Positions 47,580 to 60,271 are shown, counted from the first letter of the stretch. The stretch is DNA of 64,000 nt from Tillus elongatus (GCA_964006375.1 OZ023269.1:64972029-65036028), one strand, 5' to 3'. Notes: generated by a model from the letters alone, not told the origin. A program made the numbers and translations.

Positions 47580-48305
47580 TGTGTATGTAAACAGATGAAA
47601 ACTGAAATTAACTCCGGATGTGGGTTCTAGGGGGCCTAGTTCGCGTTAATTTCAAGAAATCTTTTCAAAATTTGATAGTCGGGGTATCGTGCAAATTTTT
47701 TGTACGAGAATTCCCTAAAAATTATTATTTAAACTCTATAACCAAAACTACTGCCAAAGCATCGGAGAAAGGGTCTAATTGTAGTGTTTTTTCTGGAAAT
47801 ATTTAAGTTAAATGAAGGACAATTGGCAGTTAAAGTTGAAACTTAAGGGTTTGTAAAACACTCTTCTTTGCGACATTTTCTCTACATAACCCGTATTTGT
47901 TTCAAGTTATTTACAGACTTTGACGTTTTAAGAGGAAAACCCCAAACCTTTTTTCTTTAAATGTATACAGATCTAAATTTTGAGATACATAGTTTACCTT
48001 TTATGTCATAAACCCACGTACCGAATTTGGTTTCCCTAACTTTGTTATTTCCAGAGATATAAAAATTTTCCAAAAGAAAGCTGAAAATTTTCCTGGAAAA
48101 ACTGGGCCGATTTTCCTGGCTAACGCACTACATAAAAACATTCTTATGAGAATTCACTACCATAACGCACTTGCTGCCTCCCGACTTTTTTACAGATATC
48201 GCCCATTAATTGGTCTAGGTTTTCTTTTAGTGAATTTTCGTAGAAAAAAATCACTATTGGGGAGATTCCGACTTTTGAATTTTGAAATTTTTTTGGCAAA
48301 TTATG
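47580..48305. repeat. Microsatellite-linked dispersed repeat, long copy
   Basis: Carries both known ends of the family on one piece: taactccggatgtgggttct near 47608 and ccgattttcctggctaacgc near 48108, then 'cataacgcacttgctgcc'. Repeated in unit 2. The 62-aa frame within it is repeat sequence. Confidence 0.75.
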
Positions 48306-48456
48306 GATGTTAATTGCACTTGTTGATATTAAATCCATACGTAAACATTTAATATACTTTATTATTTCACTAACTGAATAAACTATATGATACATTTAAC
48401 TATAACAATTACAACAGTACATGAGTACATAACAGATAACTGACCGAGCGTGGAGG

Positions 48457-50591
48457 ATAATTAACTTAAAAAGTAGAGAAAACCTTTGCAGACATTTAGA
48501 GGGCGTAAACATTCATAAACTTGATTTGATCATCATGTCACATAATCACAGTATAGTATTCTGATGTTAAAAAATTACTTCCAACTGTATGCACTTAAAT
48601 ATTAGTAAAATACGTAATTTGTTAAGAGGTTGTGACGAAACGTCAAACTCCACCGTACGACAGCATATTATTGTTGCATTGGACTCACCACACGCCATGC
48701 GCGTGACAGTTCTAAAAATAGGTAGTCTCATTATCATATCTTTTGTGTCATGCACTGCACGTGCAAGTTGACGTCATACGTCACTTCCTACTATAATAAA
48801 AGAACTTAGTCATCATTCATGGCTTATAATCACATTTAGCTGCTTGATCTGATATTGCGAACTACAAATAATATCACGAAATTCGATATTATTCACTTAT
48901 TCACTTGCAGTTAGGCTTATGTATAGTTTATATCTTAAAAATATTTATATATTCTTAAAATTTACTAATTCATGTTTCCAACACACTGATGAAATTCTAC
49001 CAAAATAAAAATATTCTACCAAAATATCCGCTAACCGCTAAATATTAATTGTGTCCGCTGAAGTAGTACAAAATTCTACTAAATTTAGTAGAATTTCTAC
49101 CGGACTGGCAACACTGCGTCGATGTCATACCCAGTTGACGTTCCTGTTAAACATCTGATGGACAAGGAATCTGGCGACATCGGATTGCTGTATGTTTAGC
49201 CGCTCCTCACTTACGGGCCGCTGCAATTGCGTCAATGTCAATCACGATAGTATGTCATCCATCCATATTATATGGCTCTTTCCGAAAAAGAAGGGAATGT
49301 CAGGAAATAGGTCAATCTATTTGAAATACGTTTGATGAAATTTTTCATTTAAAATGGAAAATAGAAAATGGATTATAAAATGTATTTAAAATGGAAAATG
49401 CAAAATGGCATTTTGCATTTTGAATATCCATTTGAAATGTGCTATGTTTAGCCTCTCCTCACTTACCGGCCGCTGCAATTGCGTCAATGTCAATCACGAT
49501 AGTATGTCATCCATCATATTATATGGCTCTTTCCGAAAAAGAAAGGAATGTCAGGAAATAGGTGAATCTATTTGAAATACGTTTGATGAAATTTTTCATT
49601 TAAAATGGAAAATAGAAAATGGATTATAAAATGTATTTAAAATGGAAAATGCAAAATGGCATTTTGAATACCCATTTGAACGGAATCTATTTGAAATGTT
49701 ACCCATCTCTGTATATGTGTATGTAAACAGATGAAAACTGAAATTAACTCCGGATGTGGGTTCTAGGGGGCCTAGTTCGCGTTAATTTCAAGAAATCTTT
49801 TCAAAATTTGATAGTCGGGGTATCGTGCAAATTTTTTGTACGAGAATTCCCTAAAAATTATTATTTAAACTCTATAACCAAAACTACTGCCAAAGCATCG
49901 GAGAAAGGGTCTAATTGTAGTGTTTTTTCTGGAAATATTTAAGTTAAATGAAGGACAATTGGCAGTTAAAGTTGAAACTTAAGGGTTTGTAAAACACTCT
50001 TCTTGCGACATTTTCTCTACATAACCCGTATTTGTTTCAAGTTCTTTACATACTTTGACGTTTTAAGAGGAAAACCCCAAACCTTTTTTCTTTAAATGGA
50101 TACAGATCTAAATTTTGAGATACATAGTTTACATTTTATGTCATAAACCCACGTACCGAATTTGGTTTCCCTAACTTTGTTATTTCCAGAGATATAAAAA
50201 TTTTCCAAAAGAAAGCTGAAAATTTTCCTGGAAAAACTGGGCCGATTTTCCTGGCTAACGCACTACATAAAAACATTCTTATGAGAATTCACTACCATAA
50301 CGCACTTGCTGCCTCCCGACTTTTTTACAGATATCGCCCATTAATTGGTCTAGGTTTTCTTTTAGTGAATTTTCGTAGAAAAAAATCACTATTGGGGAGA
50401 TTCCGACTTTTGAATTTTGAAATTTTTTTGGCAAATTATGGATGTTAATTGCACTTGTTGATATTAAATCCATACGTAAACATTTAATATACTTTATTAT
50501 TTCACTAACTGAATAAACTATATGATACATTTAACTATAACAATTACAACAGTACATGAGTACATAACAGATAACTGACCGAGCGTGGAGG
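48457..50591. repeat. Tandem duplication, unit 2 (2,135 bp)
   Basis: Second copy of 46321-48456. At its right end the gypsy LTR continues intact, whereas unit 1 is cut mid-LTR, which gives the order of events. Confidence 0.95.
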
Positions 50592-50782
50592 ACGTGTGTT
50601 CACTGTAGCGGTTGATAGCGAGGAGAGAGAGAGAGAGAGAGATCGCCTGGTGTCTCTTATATGCCGTAGTTCTTGACAGCTGGCTGTCGCATAACGTAAC
50701 GCAACGTTTAACTGTCAAGAGTATTTATGCAGAAACGTAGAGTAGTGTTGACGAAAACACTGCGGTCGGAACCACCGCCACA
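50437..50782 (-). repeat. 3' LTR of copy C
   Basis: 346 bp; contains a (GA)n run at about 50622-50643. Its right-hand part is also present in unit 1 of the duplication. Confidence 0.9.
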
Positions 50783-50807
50783 TACTCCCCTCTCAGTGGC
50801 AACGCTA

Positions 50808-51640
50808 TTAGTTCAAGTGTCTTCGTGGAAATCGAACTCTACGTCCATGGCGTGTAGTTTGAACGGGAACGGGAACTTCACTGTCACTTTCAGTTTCACT
50901 AGGTGTTGGACTTTCACTGTCACTTTCAGTTTCACTAGGTGTTGGACTTTCACTGTCACTTTCAGTTTCACTAGGATGTCTCTGAGGCTGGAAAGTTGTC
51001 TGTTCGTTATCACAAAGAATGAATGCGGGTTTAAGACGGTCAACAGAAATTGTCTCTTCTCCGTGTGATTTCTTGATTTTGAAGACTTTGTCTGTTCGGG
51101 ATAACACTTCAGAGGGGCCGTCATAAACTGGTTCGAGGGTTTTTTGCGGAATATCAATGCGAACAAAAACAAAAGGAGCTTCCATAAGCTTAGGATGGAC
51201 AAATACCTTTTTTGCAGTATGATGTTTAAAAGATACTGGTCGAAGTTTCCTTATGTGTTCTTTCAGCTGAGATATAAGTGGTGGAACATCATGAGCTTGT
51301 GTGCTGTTGAAAAAGTCGGTGGGAAGTTTGATTGATTCTCCGTAGACTATTTCAGCGGGTGTTGAGAGATATTCTGGAATTATGTACGATCTGAGTCCTA
51401 GTAACACAATTGGCAATTTAGCGACCCAGTTTTCGTCCATATGAGCTTTCAAGGCCTGTTTCAGAACTCTATGCCATCTCTCGATTACACCATTTGCTGC
51501 TGGGTGGTAAGCTGTGGTCTTGATGTGGTCTGCACCTAGTGTTTTAGTGAGGTGTGTGAACAGGTGGCAATCGAATTGTTTACTTCTGTCTGTGGTGATT
51601 TATTGCGGAACACCGAAACGAGAGATCCAGCATGATCAAG
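50808..51640 (-). pseudogene. pol: Gypsy integrase core and tail, copy C
   Basis: Continues pol after the TGA at about 51636. GVIERWH gives the catalytic Glu. The C terminus has the chromatin-side region ([19 protein letters not shown]) and then a tail with tandem [10 protein letters not shown] repeats, ending near 50808. A TAA near 51600 replaces the Tyr codon that copy B has before TTD, so the integrase carries two stops. Confidence 0.86.
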
Positions 51641-53899
51641 TAGTGTTCGCTACTGTTTCTGCTGTAATATCTGTCAATGGAATTGCTTCGGGCCATCGAG
51701 AAAATCTGTCTATTATTGTTAACAGATAGCGTTGACCTTGTGATGGTGGTAATGGTCCCACAATGTCAACATTTATATGCGAGAATCTTCTCATGGCTGA
51801 GGTGTATTGTCCAATGGCACTGGAAGTGTGTCTCCAGATCTTGACTTTCTGGCAAGGAATGCAAGTTTTAGACCAAAGAGATACATCGCGTTTCAATTTG
51901 GGCCAACAAAATCTATCCTGGACCAGATCGACTGAAGCTGATATGCCTGGGTGAGATAAATTGTGGATAGAATCGAAAATCTTTCGGCGAAATTTGAGCG
52001 GAATGAATTGGCGAAGTTTCTTTGAAGAAGAATCGCAAATAAGATTCAATCCGTTGTCAAGAGGCATGTTTTGAAATTTGTATGAGGAAGATTTAGACTG
52101 CAGAAAGTGTTTGAGTTCCTCACAAGATGACTGAGCTTGCGCAATTTCTTGGAGTGACACAGTGGAAGAAAGTGAAATTGTTTCAATGCGAGAACAATAG
52201 TCTGCGGGAATGTTTGTAGGACCTGGTATGTAGCGAATGTCTGTGGTAAATTGTCCTAGGAAGTCTAAATGTAGTAGTTGCCTTGGAGATGCTTTATCGA
52301 CGCGTTGTTCAAAAGCGTATGTCAAAGGTTTGTGGTCCGTATAAATGGTGAAATGGCGACCTTCTAGGGTATATCTAAAGTATTTAATTGCCTGATAAGC
52401 GGCTAGAAGTTCGCGATCGTAGGTGCTGTAAGATTTTTGGGCTGAAGTAAGCTTTTTAGAGTAGAAATCTAGGGGTTCTAGTGTTTGATCACGTAGTTGT
52501 TGGAGGGAAGCACCTACGGCATAATCAGAAGCATCGACATGGAGGATCAGTGGTAGCGAAGAAGACGGATGAGCTATTAGTGTAGCGTTTTTTAGTGCCT
52601 CTTTCAAACGTTCTAATGCTTCTCGAGTCTGAGGAGTCCACTCGATTTTACGTTTGTCGCGTTTTTTGGGATTCTGGCAGAGGTCGAATAGTGGTTGCTG
52701 AATTTCCGCAGCACGTGGAAGAGAACGACGGTAGAAATTTATGAGACCTAGAAATCTTCTGAGTTTTTCAATGGTATCGGGAAGAGGTAGGTCGGTAATA
52801 GCTTTGATGCGTTCAGGAAGTGGAAATAATCCAGATTTATTTACAGGAAAACCTAAAAATGAAATTTCGGCCACTCCGAATTCACATTTAGATGAATTGA
52901 TACGGATGCCGTTGTCTTGATGTGTCTGAAAAAGTTTTGGTAGATGCTCTTGATGTTCTTTTTCAGAGGCTGATGCAACGAGAATATCGTCAAGATAGGA
53001 GTAGGCAAAGTCAAGATGTCTTAAAATTGAATGTAAATATCTTTGAAATGTTTGTGCTGAATTACGAAGGCCAAATGGGGTTTTAGCAAATTCGAATAAC
53101 CCAAATGGAGTTATGACTGCTGTTTTGGGAATATCTTGAGGTGCTACTGGGATGTGATGGAAAGCGCGAATGATATCCAATTTTGAAAAAATACGTTTCC
53201 CTTCTAACTGGGCATTAAAATCCTGCAAATTTGGAATGGGATATTTGTCTAGGATTGTTTTGCGTTTAGTGCTCGGTAATCCCCACATGGTCTCCATGAG
53301 CCATCCTTTTTTGCACCATGTGGAGGGGGCTTGACCATGGACTTTTGGAGGGTCTACAAATTCCCAAGTTTATCATGTGCTGGAATTCTAGCTTTGCTTG
53401 AGCTAGCTTTTCTGGGGGCAATCTTCTAGCTTTTGCAGTGACAGGTGGTCCTTCCGTACTTAGTATGGAAGAACTCAACCTCTGGAAGGTTGCTAGAAGA
53501 AGTTTCCTTAAAAAGGTCAGGAAATGGTTGTAGCAATTTGAAGTACTGGTGTGTCGGGTCTACGAGATGAATTTTAGAATTAATTCCTGGTGGTGGGTTA
53601 GCACCGGTCTTAGAGAGGTTTGTCTTTGTATCGATTAAACGTCTATGTTTCATATCCACAAGTAAAGCAAACTCTGCTAGAAAATCAGCGCCTATAATTG
53701 GTTGCTTGATATCGGCAAGTGTGAAGGGCCAGCAGAACCTACGGCGTAAACCTAGATCCAAATCTAATAGTTGTTCGCCATAGGTATGAATAGGGGTCCC
53801 GTTTGCAGCATACAAGGTACGTTTCGATTGAAATTTCCGTTGGTCGTGAGTGGGTGGAATAACTGAAATATCCGCACCAGAGTCGATTAGAAATTTCAT
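51636..53899 (-). pseudogene. pol: Gypsy pol: protease, RT, RNase H, integrase N-terminus, copy C
   Basis: Protease (53899-53426) keeps FLIDSGADISVI. A 2-base loss near 53460 and a one-base loss at the A-run near 53315 (shared with copy A), plus another base near 53262, break the RT start. A 553-codon open frame from 53297 then holds RT (FSKLDIIRAFHHI, YLDDIL), RNase H (ILHVDASDYAVG; Glu in TYDRELLAAYQA; Asp in YTDHKPL) and the integrase zinc finger and first Asp (NVDIVGP). It ends at the TGA shared with copy B. Confidence 0.88.
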
Positions 53900-53976
53900 A
53901 TTGGAGCGTCTATCAAAAATAAAAAGGCGGCGTGTTAGGTGGCTCTCGTCTCCTGCCGCGTGGAGGGAGTGCCTTA

Positions 53977-54744
53977 TTACTTTTCCGACACATGTTTTGC
54001 TTTAAAATTGCAAGGTTGGATGCAACGTTTGGCCTTGTTGCCAAATCGTTCATGATACCAACACGTGGAGGTTGAGGAATTTGTGTTTATGGAATTTCGA
54101 GAAAGCTTGGGTCTTTCACGGGAGGTAGATCGGGAACGCGTTCGCAATTCGTTGACTGATGCTGTTAGCTTCTCTAATTGCGCTTCTAACTTGGCTAGCT
54201 TGTCGGGCTCGCGTGATTGAATTCCAGCCACGTATTTATCTCCGGAAAATTCCACGATTTTGTCTGCTGTAACCGACAAATTTTCTAGAGAATCGTTGCT
54301 CAAAGCCCAAATTGAACGAACGTTGACTGGTAAACGTTGTAGAAATAAAGTTTTAAGGAAATCCTCTTTAATCTGACTACCGGCTAAAAACTTCATTTCG
54401 CGTAAAAGTTGCGATGGTTTTCTGTCGCCTAATTCTAATTCTGTTAAAAGTTTATTTATTTTGCGACTTTCGGACTCTTCAAAATCTAAGAAAAGACGTT
54501 TCATTAGATCTGAATAGGGGGTTGATGATAATGGTTGGGTTAAAAAATCTGAAATTGACTCTGCGACATCAGGATCGAGTATAGCGAGTACATGACTGAA
54601 TTTTGTCTTTTCAGAACTGATCTGCAATATATCGAACTGGGCGTCAACCTGCATTTGCCAGATTTTCACGTTACGTCTCCATATAGGAGGTAATTTTATT
54701 GCAACCCTTGCCATGATATTGCTGCTTGAAGAATCTTCGGCCAT
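53977..54744 (-). CDS. gag: Gypsy gag, copy C, intact
   Basis: 255-aa structural protein that packages the element RNA. The start is the ATG at 54744 (MAEDSSSSNIMARV). A capsid-like helical region follows (WRRNVKIWQMQVDAQFDI, then KINKLLTELELGDRK), then a basic Ser/Arg linker (RTRSRSTSRERP). The finger CWYHERFGNKAKRCIQPCNF near residue 232 has the C-H-C-C arrangement typical of the CsRn1 clade. The frame is intact, unlike gag in copies A and B. Pol lies downstream in a separate frame about 80 bases away. Confidence 0.9.
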   Translation of the reverse strand: MAEDSSSSNIMARVAIKLPPIWRRNVKIWQMQVDAQFDILQISSEKTKFSHVLAILDPDVAESISDFLTQPLSSTPYSDLMKRLFLDFEESESRKINKLLTELELGDRKPSQLLREMKFLAGSQIKEDFLKTLFLQRLPVNVRSIWALSNDSLENLSVTADKIVEFSGDKYVAGIQSREPDKLAKLEAQLEKLTASVNELRTRSRSTSRERPKLSRNSINTNSSTSTCWYHERFGNKAKRCIQPCNFKAKHVSEK

Positions 54745-54883
54745 TGTGAAAAAAATCAGATAATTTTTAAATTAGAAAGGACTGACCTGTTTAGATATTC
54801 GTTTTCTGTAGGCACGAGCACGTGCGTGGAAGTTAGGCGACGTCGGCTGGAACATCAGGCTCGGCATCTTCGGCTTGCGGCAC

Positions 54884-54894
54884 GGAGTCACCAA
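54884..54894 (-). other. Primer binding site of copy C (tRNA-Trp type)
   Basis: On the reverse strand reads TGGTGACTCCG just inside the LTR, one change from copy B. Confidence 0.65.
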
Positions 54895-55077
54895 TATGGA
54901 TGTTAATTGCACTTGTTGATATTAAATCCATACGTAAACATTTAATATACTTTATTATTTCACTAACTGAATAAACTATATGATACATTTAACTATAACA
55001 ATTACAACAGTACATGAGTACATAACAGATAACTGACCGAGCATGGAGGACGTGTGTTCACTGTAGCGGTTGGTAGC

Positions 55078-55128
<51 letters not shown>

Positions 55129-55266
55129 GCCTGGTGTCTCTTATATGCCGTAGTTCTTGACAGCTGGCTGTCGCATAACGTAACGCAACGTTTAACCGTC
55201 AAGAGTATTTATGCAGAAACATAGAGTAGTGTTGACGGAAACACTGCGGTCGGAACCACCGCCACA
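54895..55266 (-). repeat. 5' LTR of copy C
   Basis: 372 bp; longer than the 3' LTR mainly through an expanded (GA)n run at 55081-55127. Confidence 0.9.
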
Positions 55267-55549
<283 letters not shown>

Positions 55550-55880
55550 CATAACTCAAAAAATCATGGGCCGATTTTGATCAAATTTAGCATGTACCTT
55601 CCCCTTGTAAGTGGCTTGGATAAGTTTGTTAACCAGGAAAATCGGACAAGGTTTTCCGAAAAAATTTTGAGTTTTCATTTGAAAAGAAAAATTCTCAAAA
55701 AATAAGAAAACTATTGTAACCAAATTTGGTAGGTGGGTTTACGATATAAAAAGTAAACTATACAGCAAAATTTAGATTTCTATGTTACAAGAAAAAAAGT
55801 TATAATAAAATATTTCATGCCAGATCATTTCTCTGAAAATTCACTACCTTAACGCACTTGCTGTTTCCAGACTTTTATTT
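55550..55880. repeat. Microsatellite-linked dispersed repeat
   Basis: gatcaaatttagcatgtacc, then ccaggaaaatcggacaaggt, to cttaacgcacttgctg: the same order as 48060-48180, in the orientation of 7310. Confidence 0.75.
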
Positions 55881-56114
55881 TACTAAACAGCACTTTAATG
55901 AGTATTTCTGATAATAATGTGTGTTTTAAGCAGCCACAGTCTCCCACATACAATTGCACATACCTACTACGTTTGTTAACCGTCCAAGCTTATCCAGCGC
56001 TATTACAAGCTGCTTGCATTTGCAATTTCCATGCGGTCGGCCGCATTTCAATGTAACGTTATAACTCCACGATATAAAAAAGTTTGTCTTTTTTTAATTA
56101 TATATCAATAATAA
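55881..56114. other. No gene seen
   Basis: Unassigned; ends in a short AATAATAAA that serves as the LINE target. Confidence 0.4.
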
Positions 56115-56431
56115 AACTCTGCCATCGCCGGTCCCAAGCCCGGGTGAGAAATGAGGAGGGGGTTGAGTAACAACCACGTTAAAAAACCAGGGTCCATCTG
56201 GCCCGGACGGTAGCACCTTGTAAGGGTGCCTGGCTAGGATCACAGGTCTGTCTGGCCGGTGGGTGTACTGCTTCCAGCAGTGTGCTCACCGCGCTACTCG
56301 TAACGACGTAGACGGTACAGCCAGCGACGCCAACTGCCCTCTGTCCTATTTATTCGTTTTTTCTTAACCATATTACCTTACTCCTTCCTTCATCCCTACC
56401 TGGACCACCAGGGTTAATTGGTAGCACACCC

Positions 56432-56891
56432 ATGGAAATAGAGCAAAACCAAAACCTCGGAAAAATGCCGGTGTCTGGGGTTCGCCAGGGCATGTCTGGA
56501 GCCAGCGCTGGACATGACAGCATGCGGGACTTCGGTGGCGGGTTGCTGATGAGGAGGGTCCCTGTCATGCAAGAAATTATAGCCCGAAGTCAACAGCAGG
56601 GAGCCTAGTAAGACCAAGAGCTCCATCCATTGAGGATGCTGCGCAGGAAAATCAGTCAGCGCTCACCCAGATGGGATTACCAAGACGGCGCATGAAATGG
56701 ACTATGGATATGAATGAAACCATTATGCGCATTTACTACAAAGTAACACAAATTCGATAATAGACAACCAGATATCGGCAACAACTTCACACCGAATTTC
56801 TCATAATGTGCTCACACATACAGGTGACTCAACAGAGAGTTGCGGATCAGTATCGTGTCATACTTAGGAATAACCTTATTCCACAAACGCG
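56432..56891 (+). pseudogene. LINE ORF, N-terminal part
   Basis: Starts MEIEQNQNLGKMPVSG, stops at TAG 56606, then continues in another frame (SIEDAAQENQSALTQMG, then RRRMKWTMDMNETIMRIYYK). It reaches ...NLIPQTR at the errantivirus insertion. Codons on the far side (LNTIRQEVEY) follow directly. Confidence 0.7.
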
Positions 56892-57297
56892 AGATAACAA
56901 TAGCCAACTCATACAATGTATATAAAAAGTACAGATCCCGATTCAACACCCAAGGTCGCTGACGAATGGGTTAATTAAAAGCAGCGCAATTAGAAGAATA
57001 GACTATTCATAAATGGGTAAACAACTAGACCTTCAAATCAGCAACCAGCCGCCTGCTAGGATCACCTTCAAGACTGCAACTTAGGTGGAAACCGCCTCTC
57101 GGTCCACGCCCCACCGGAGACTATATATGGAAGTTACCAGACCACGGACGGACATTCCTACATTGTTATTGCTTGAGTCTCTTTTAAATTGTCATAATTT
57201 ATATTTATCTTTTTTTTTTATTATTCATAAGTATTTTATGTAACTATAATCAATAAATTCTTTTAAAAAGTCAAGTGTGTTAACAAGAAAGTTAACT
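56892..57297 (+). repeat. 5' LTR of errantivirus copy 2
   Basis: 406 bp, agataaca...gttaact. TATAAAAAG at 56920 is a likely TATA box and AATAAA lies at 57251. Confidence 0.92.
56920..56928 (+). promoter_or_regulatory. Possible TATA box in the 5' LTR
   Basis: TATAAAAAG, 29 bases into the LTR; repeated at the same place in the 3' LTR (about 62139). Confidence 0.5.
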
Positions 57298-57307
57298 GGC
57301 GCAGTCG
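57297..57307 (+). other. Primer binding site (tRNA-Ser type)
   Basis: TGGCGCAGTCG at the LTR border, overlapping its last base. The same primer site is used by the Drosophila errantiviruses 17.6 and 297. Confidence 0.8.
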
Positions 57308-57576
<269 letters not shown>

Positions 57577-58836
57577 ATGTCTGATAGCGATATTGATAAT
57601 TTAGAACATTTGGAATATAGATTAAGAAATATTAGTATTGGCGAAATTGATATTGTAGAACAACCCGATATAAATAATTCTAGAAACAATTTAAATATGG
57701 CAAATCAATTCCAAGAGTTTTACCTTAAAGCAATCCCCGAATTTAACGGACAACCTGAAAATGTAGGGAACTTCTTAAAAGCTTGTGATCTAGTAATGAA
57801 CCAATTCTATGATGCAGATAATCCAAATTTATATTTTAACCATTTTCTATTAAATTATATTCAAACGAAACTAATTGCACAAGCCAGGTTAATTATTAAC
57901 ACTAAAATTATAAACACATGGGTAGACTTAAGACGGGCAATTGTTGAGAACTTCACTGACCAGCGTGATGAAATCAGCTTACTAGGCGAATTATTGACAC
58001 TGAAACAGAGACATAACGAGGATGCCTTAGCGTTCAGTAATCGTTGCAGACACATTGAACAATTACTCATCTCTAATTTAATATCTAATGAACGTAACGA
58101 GGGAATTTTAGTATTAAAACAAAACATGTACAGACAACAGACACTGAAAGCGTTTATCGGTGGATTAAAAAACCCCCTTGGTATGGTGGTCAGATCCACT
58201 CGACCAGACAGCATAGAACAAGCTTTAAAATTTATATTTTCCGAGGAAAATTATGAATATAGGGACAGATTATTACAACGGTCAAATTTCAACAATAATA
58301 ACAATAACAGGCACGACAAACAACAAAAACCAGTTTTCCAAAGAAATACCCCAAATTTTAACAATATTCAATTTCAAAAACCCTTCCAACAACAAAATTA
58401 TCGTGCACCTTTTAACTATAATTCAAACAGACCCCAAATGTCTCACCCACAATTTCAGGGGAGCCCTTCAAATCAATTCTCAATGAGAAGACCGACGTAC
58501 AACCCTAATGACAATACTAGAAGATATCCACAGGCTATGGATCTCGGCAGTAACAACACGAGACATACTAATTTCAGTCGACAACAACCCTCACAAAATA
58601 GACGAAACAATTTTCCTTCCAACAATTTTCAAAAAAGACAAAATTTCATACCAGAAGAAATAAACTATAACGAAACGAATAATTCTTTTCCTTTCAATGA
58701 ATTAGAACAAAGACAACATTTCTTACCAGAAGAATTAAATTATGACGTAACATATAATGAACAATCACCCTCTGAATTATACGATGCACAGCATCAAAAT
58801 TTTCCGATAGCAGGGAGCTCAAAAACAGAACCGTAA
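57577..58836 (+). CDS. gag: Errantivirus gag, intact
   Basis: 419-aa capsid precursor. It has an acidic N terminus ([16 protein letters not shown]) and a helical capsid region ([20 protein letters not shown], then [20 protein letters not shown]). The Asn/Gln-rich basic C-terminal third lacks a CCHC knuckle, as usual in errantiviruses. The last part has repeated [13 protein letters not shown] units. No stops or shifts. Followed in the -1 frame by protease. Confidence 0.88.
   Translation: MSDSDIDNLEHLEYRLRNISIGEIDIVEQPDINNSRNNLNMANQFQEFYLKAIPEFNGQPENVGNFLKACDLVMNQFYDADNPNLYFNHFLLNYIQTKLIAQARLIINTKIINTWVDLRRAIVENFTDQRDEISLLGELLTLKQRHNEDALAFSNRCRHIEQLLISNLISNERNEGILVLKQNMYRQQTLKAFIGGLKNPLGMVVRSTRPDSIEQALKFIFSEENYEYRDRLLQRSNFNNNNNNRHDKQQKPVFQRNTPNFNNIQFQKPFQQQNYRAPFNYNSNRPQMSHPQFQGSPSNQFSMRRPTYNPNDNTRRYPQAMDLGSNNTRHTNFSRQQPSQNRRNNFPSNNFQKRQNFIPEEINYNETNNSFPFNELEQRQHFLPEELNYDVTYNEQSPSELYDAQHQNFPIAGSSKTEP
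58797..58803 (+). promoter_or_regulatory. -1 ribosomal frameshift slippery heptamer
   Basis: A AAT TTT in the gag frame fits X XXY YYZ exactly, 30 bases before the gag stop. The -1 frame is open from here through the protease. A downstream stimulatory structure was not modelled. Confidence 0.7.
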
Positions 58837-60050
58837 TAGATATTAATAATTTTAACACAGTATCCCAATTACCCTACGTAATAATAAAAGAACTACCCGG
58901 AAAAATACTGCTCGACTCCGGTAGTACTAAGAGTCTTTTAAACCCGTCCATAGCATATAACAACTTTTATAATAAGATTTACAATCACCCGTTTTTAATA
59001 AAAAGTGCGCATGGCTACTCCAGCCATAATAATCGAGCTAAAATAATTTTAAACTCACTAACAGACAATGAACAAGAGTTTTGCCTATTTGAATTTAACA
59101 AAAACTTCATAGCTCTTATTGGAATTGACTTCCTGATAAAGAATCAAGCGAACATTGATTTTAAAAACCAGAGACTCAATTTAAAAAATCGAAGCATTAA
59201 GATAAACTTCCCTTATACAAGGGGTCATGAAGACAAAATGGGTAGTAATAGTAGTAGCAATAACAATCGGATAAGTAGGAGCATCAAAGCAAATGATGAA
59301 ATGAATCACCTTAACGTAAGTAATACAATAGACAGAAGCATTATTGCACTTGAACTCGACCTAGGAAAGCATAATCAGCCATTAAATGATGACGATGGAA
59401 GGTTACAACTAATAAAGGACACAGAAGAAAACTTCACCCATAATAAATGTAAACGGGATCAAGTTTCATTAAACACATATGAATATCGTCGAAATAAAAA
59501 TGTGAGTGATACGAGGACGATACAAAAAGATATAACGGATCAAATTCAAAATAAAGCGAATAGGATATTAAATAATTCTTACTATCACCAGAATTATAAT
59601 AATAATTATACGGGGAGTGTACAAAAAAATATTGCAGATAAAATTAGGTTAGATTTCTTGCACAAGCCTCGACAAGAAGCGAGCAATGCAGACAGTATAA
59701 TGAACTATGTATATTCAATGTGTAAAGAACACAATAAAATCAACCAACCCGTTAAAATCGAAGAGTTTATCCCAAATACAAAAGCACCTTGTTACAGGGC
59801 GGTTATTCCGAACAAAATAAAATATACAGGCACCACGAAAAACGATAAGTTAAGTAATAATTTAATTCAGGTACAGGACGACCATCGGAAAATAGGTAAG
59901 GAACAAATTTCACAAATAATAAAATCAAAAATCAATAACGAAAGGAAATTCTCACACGATAAGGTTTACAAGTCGGAAATAAATCCCGTAAATATTGAAA
60001 CTCAATCAAAATTAAATAATATAAATAAACAAGAAAAATCATACATATAA
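58804..60050 (+). CDS. pol: Errantivirus protease plus ~270-aa Asn-rich region (no RT)
   Basis: Open in the -1 frame for about 415 codons. The first ~145 encode the aspartic protease (LLDSGSTKSLL active site; ALIGIDFLI second hydrophobic motif). After NFPYTRGHEDK it runs on without a stop into a Lys/Asn-rich stretch (59238-60050) where RT and RNase H belong. No RT motif (no YxDD, no LPQG-like) is present. It remains open for 270 codons, which is unusual for debris. Either the deletion joined noncoding-like spacer that stays open by base composition, or a shortened polyprotein is made. TAA ends it at 60050. Confidence 0.75.
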
Positions 60051-60061
60051 ACGACAATGAA

Positions 60062-60271
60062 ATGAACGACGCAATCGTATTATTTCACGAAAGTAAAATA
60101 AATCACAGAAATGCTAAAGAAACATATTTAAGGATGAAAACTAAATTTAATTTTCCAAAAATGAAACAAAAAATAAAAGCTTTTATTAGAGCTTGCCAAT
60201 ATTGCAACAACGAAAAAAATAATTCGTTCCAACTAAATAGATTAAACAAACAGTCCGATTATATCACCTAG
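60062..60271 (+). pseudogene. pol: Integrase zinc-binding domain remnant
   Basis: 69 codons with the H-x-N/H and C-x2-C parts of the zinc finger (FHESKINHRNAKETYL, then CQYCNNEKN). It ends LNKQSDYIT, as in copy 1 (1-150). The catalytic core and C terminus are missing: the next 130 bases have no domain. Confidence 0.85.

Larger units (their letters stand above)
46321..48456. repeat. Tandem duplication, unit 1 (2,136 bp)
   Basis: Repeated at 48457-50591 with only a handful of differences. It contains the right end of the hAT, a 252-bp internal tandem, a dispersed repeat and about 150 bp of gypsy LTR at its right end. Confidence 0.95.
50437..55266 (-). mobile_element. CsRn1-type Ty3/gypsy element, copy C (most complete)
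   Basis: 4.83 kb with two LTRs, primer site, gag and all pol domains on the reverse strand. Flanked by CAAAT (50432-50436 and 55267-55271). Defects are small: two short frameshifts and two or three stops in pol. Confidence 0.92.

Noticed and set aside
46431..48771. Paired 60-62-aa frames repeated at 2,136-bp distance on both strands
   Set aside because: Conserved only because the DNA is duplicated; located in hAT noncoding sequence and on both strands at once.
60062..60271. Could this zinc finger be the missing Polinton integrase?
   Set aside because: It lies inside errantivirus copy 2 between gag and env, 20 kb outside the Polinton-like element, and matches the errantivirus fragment at 1-150.
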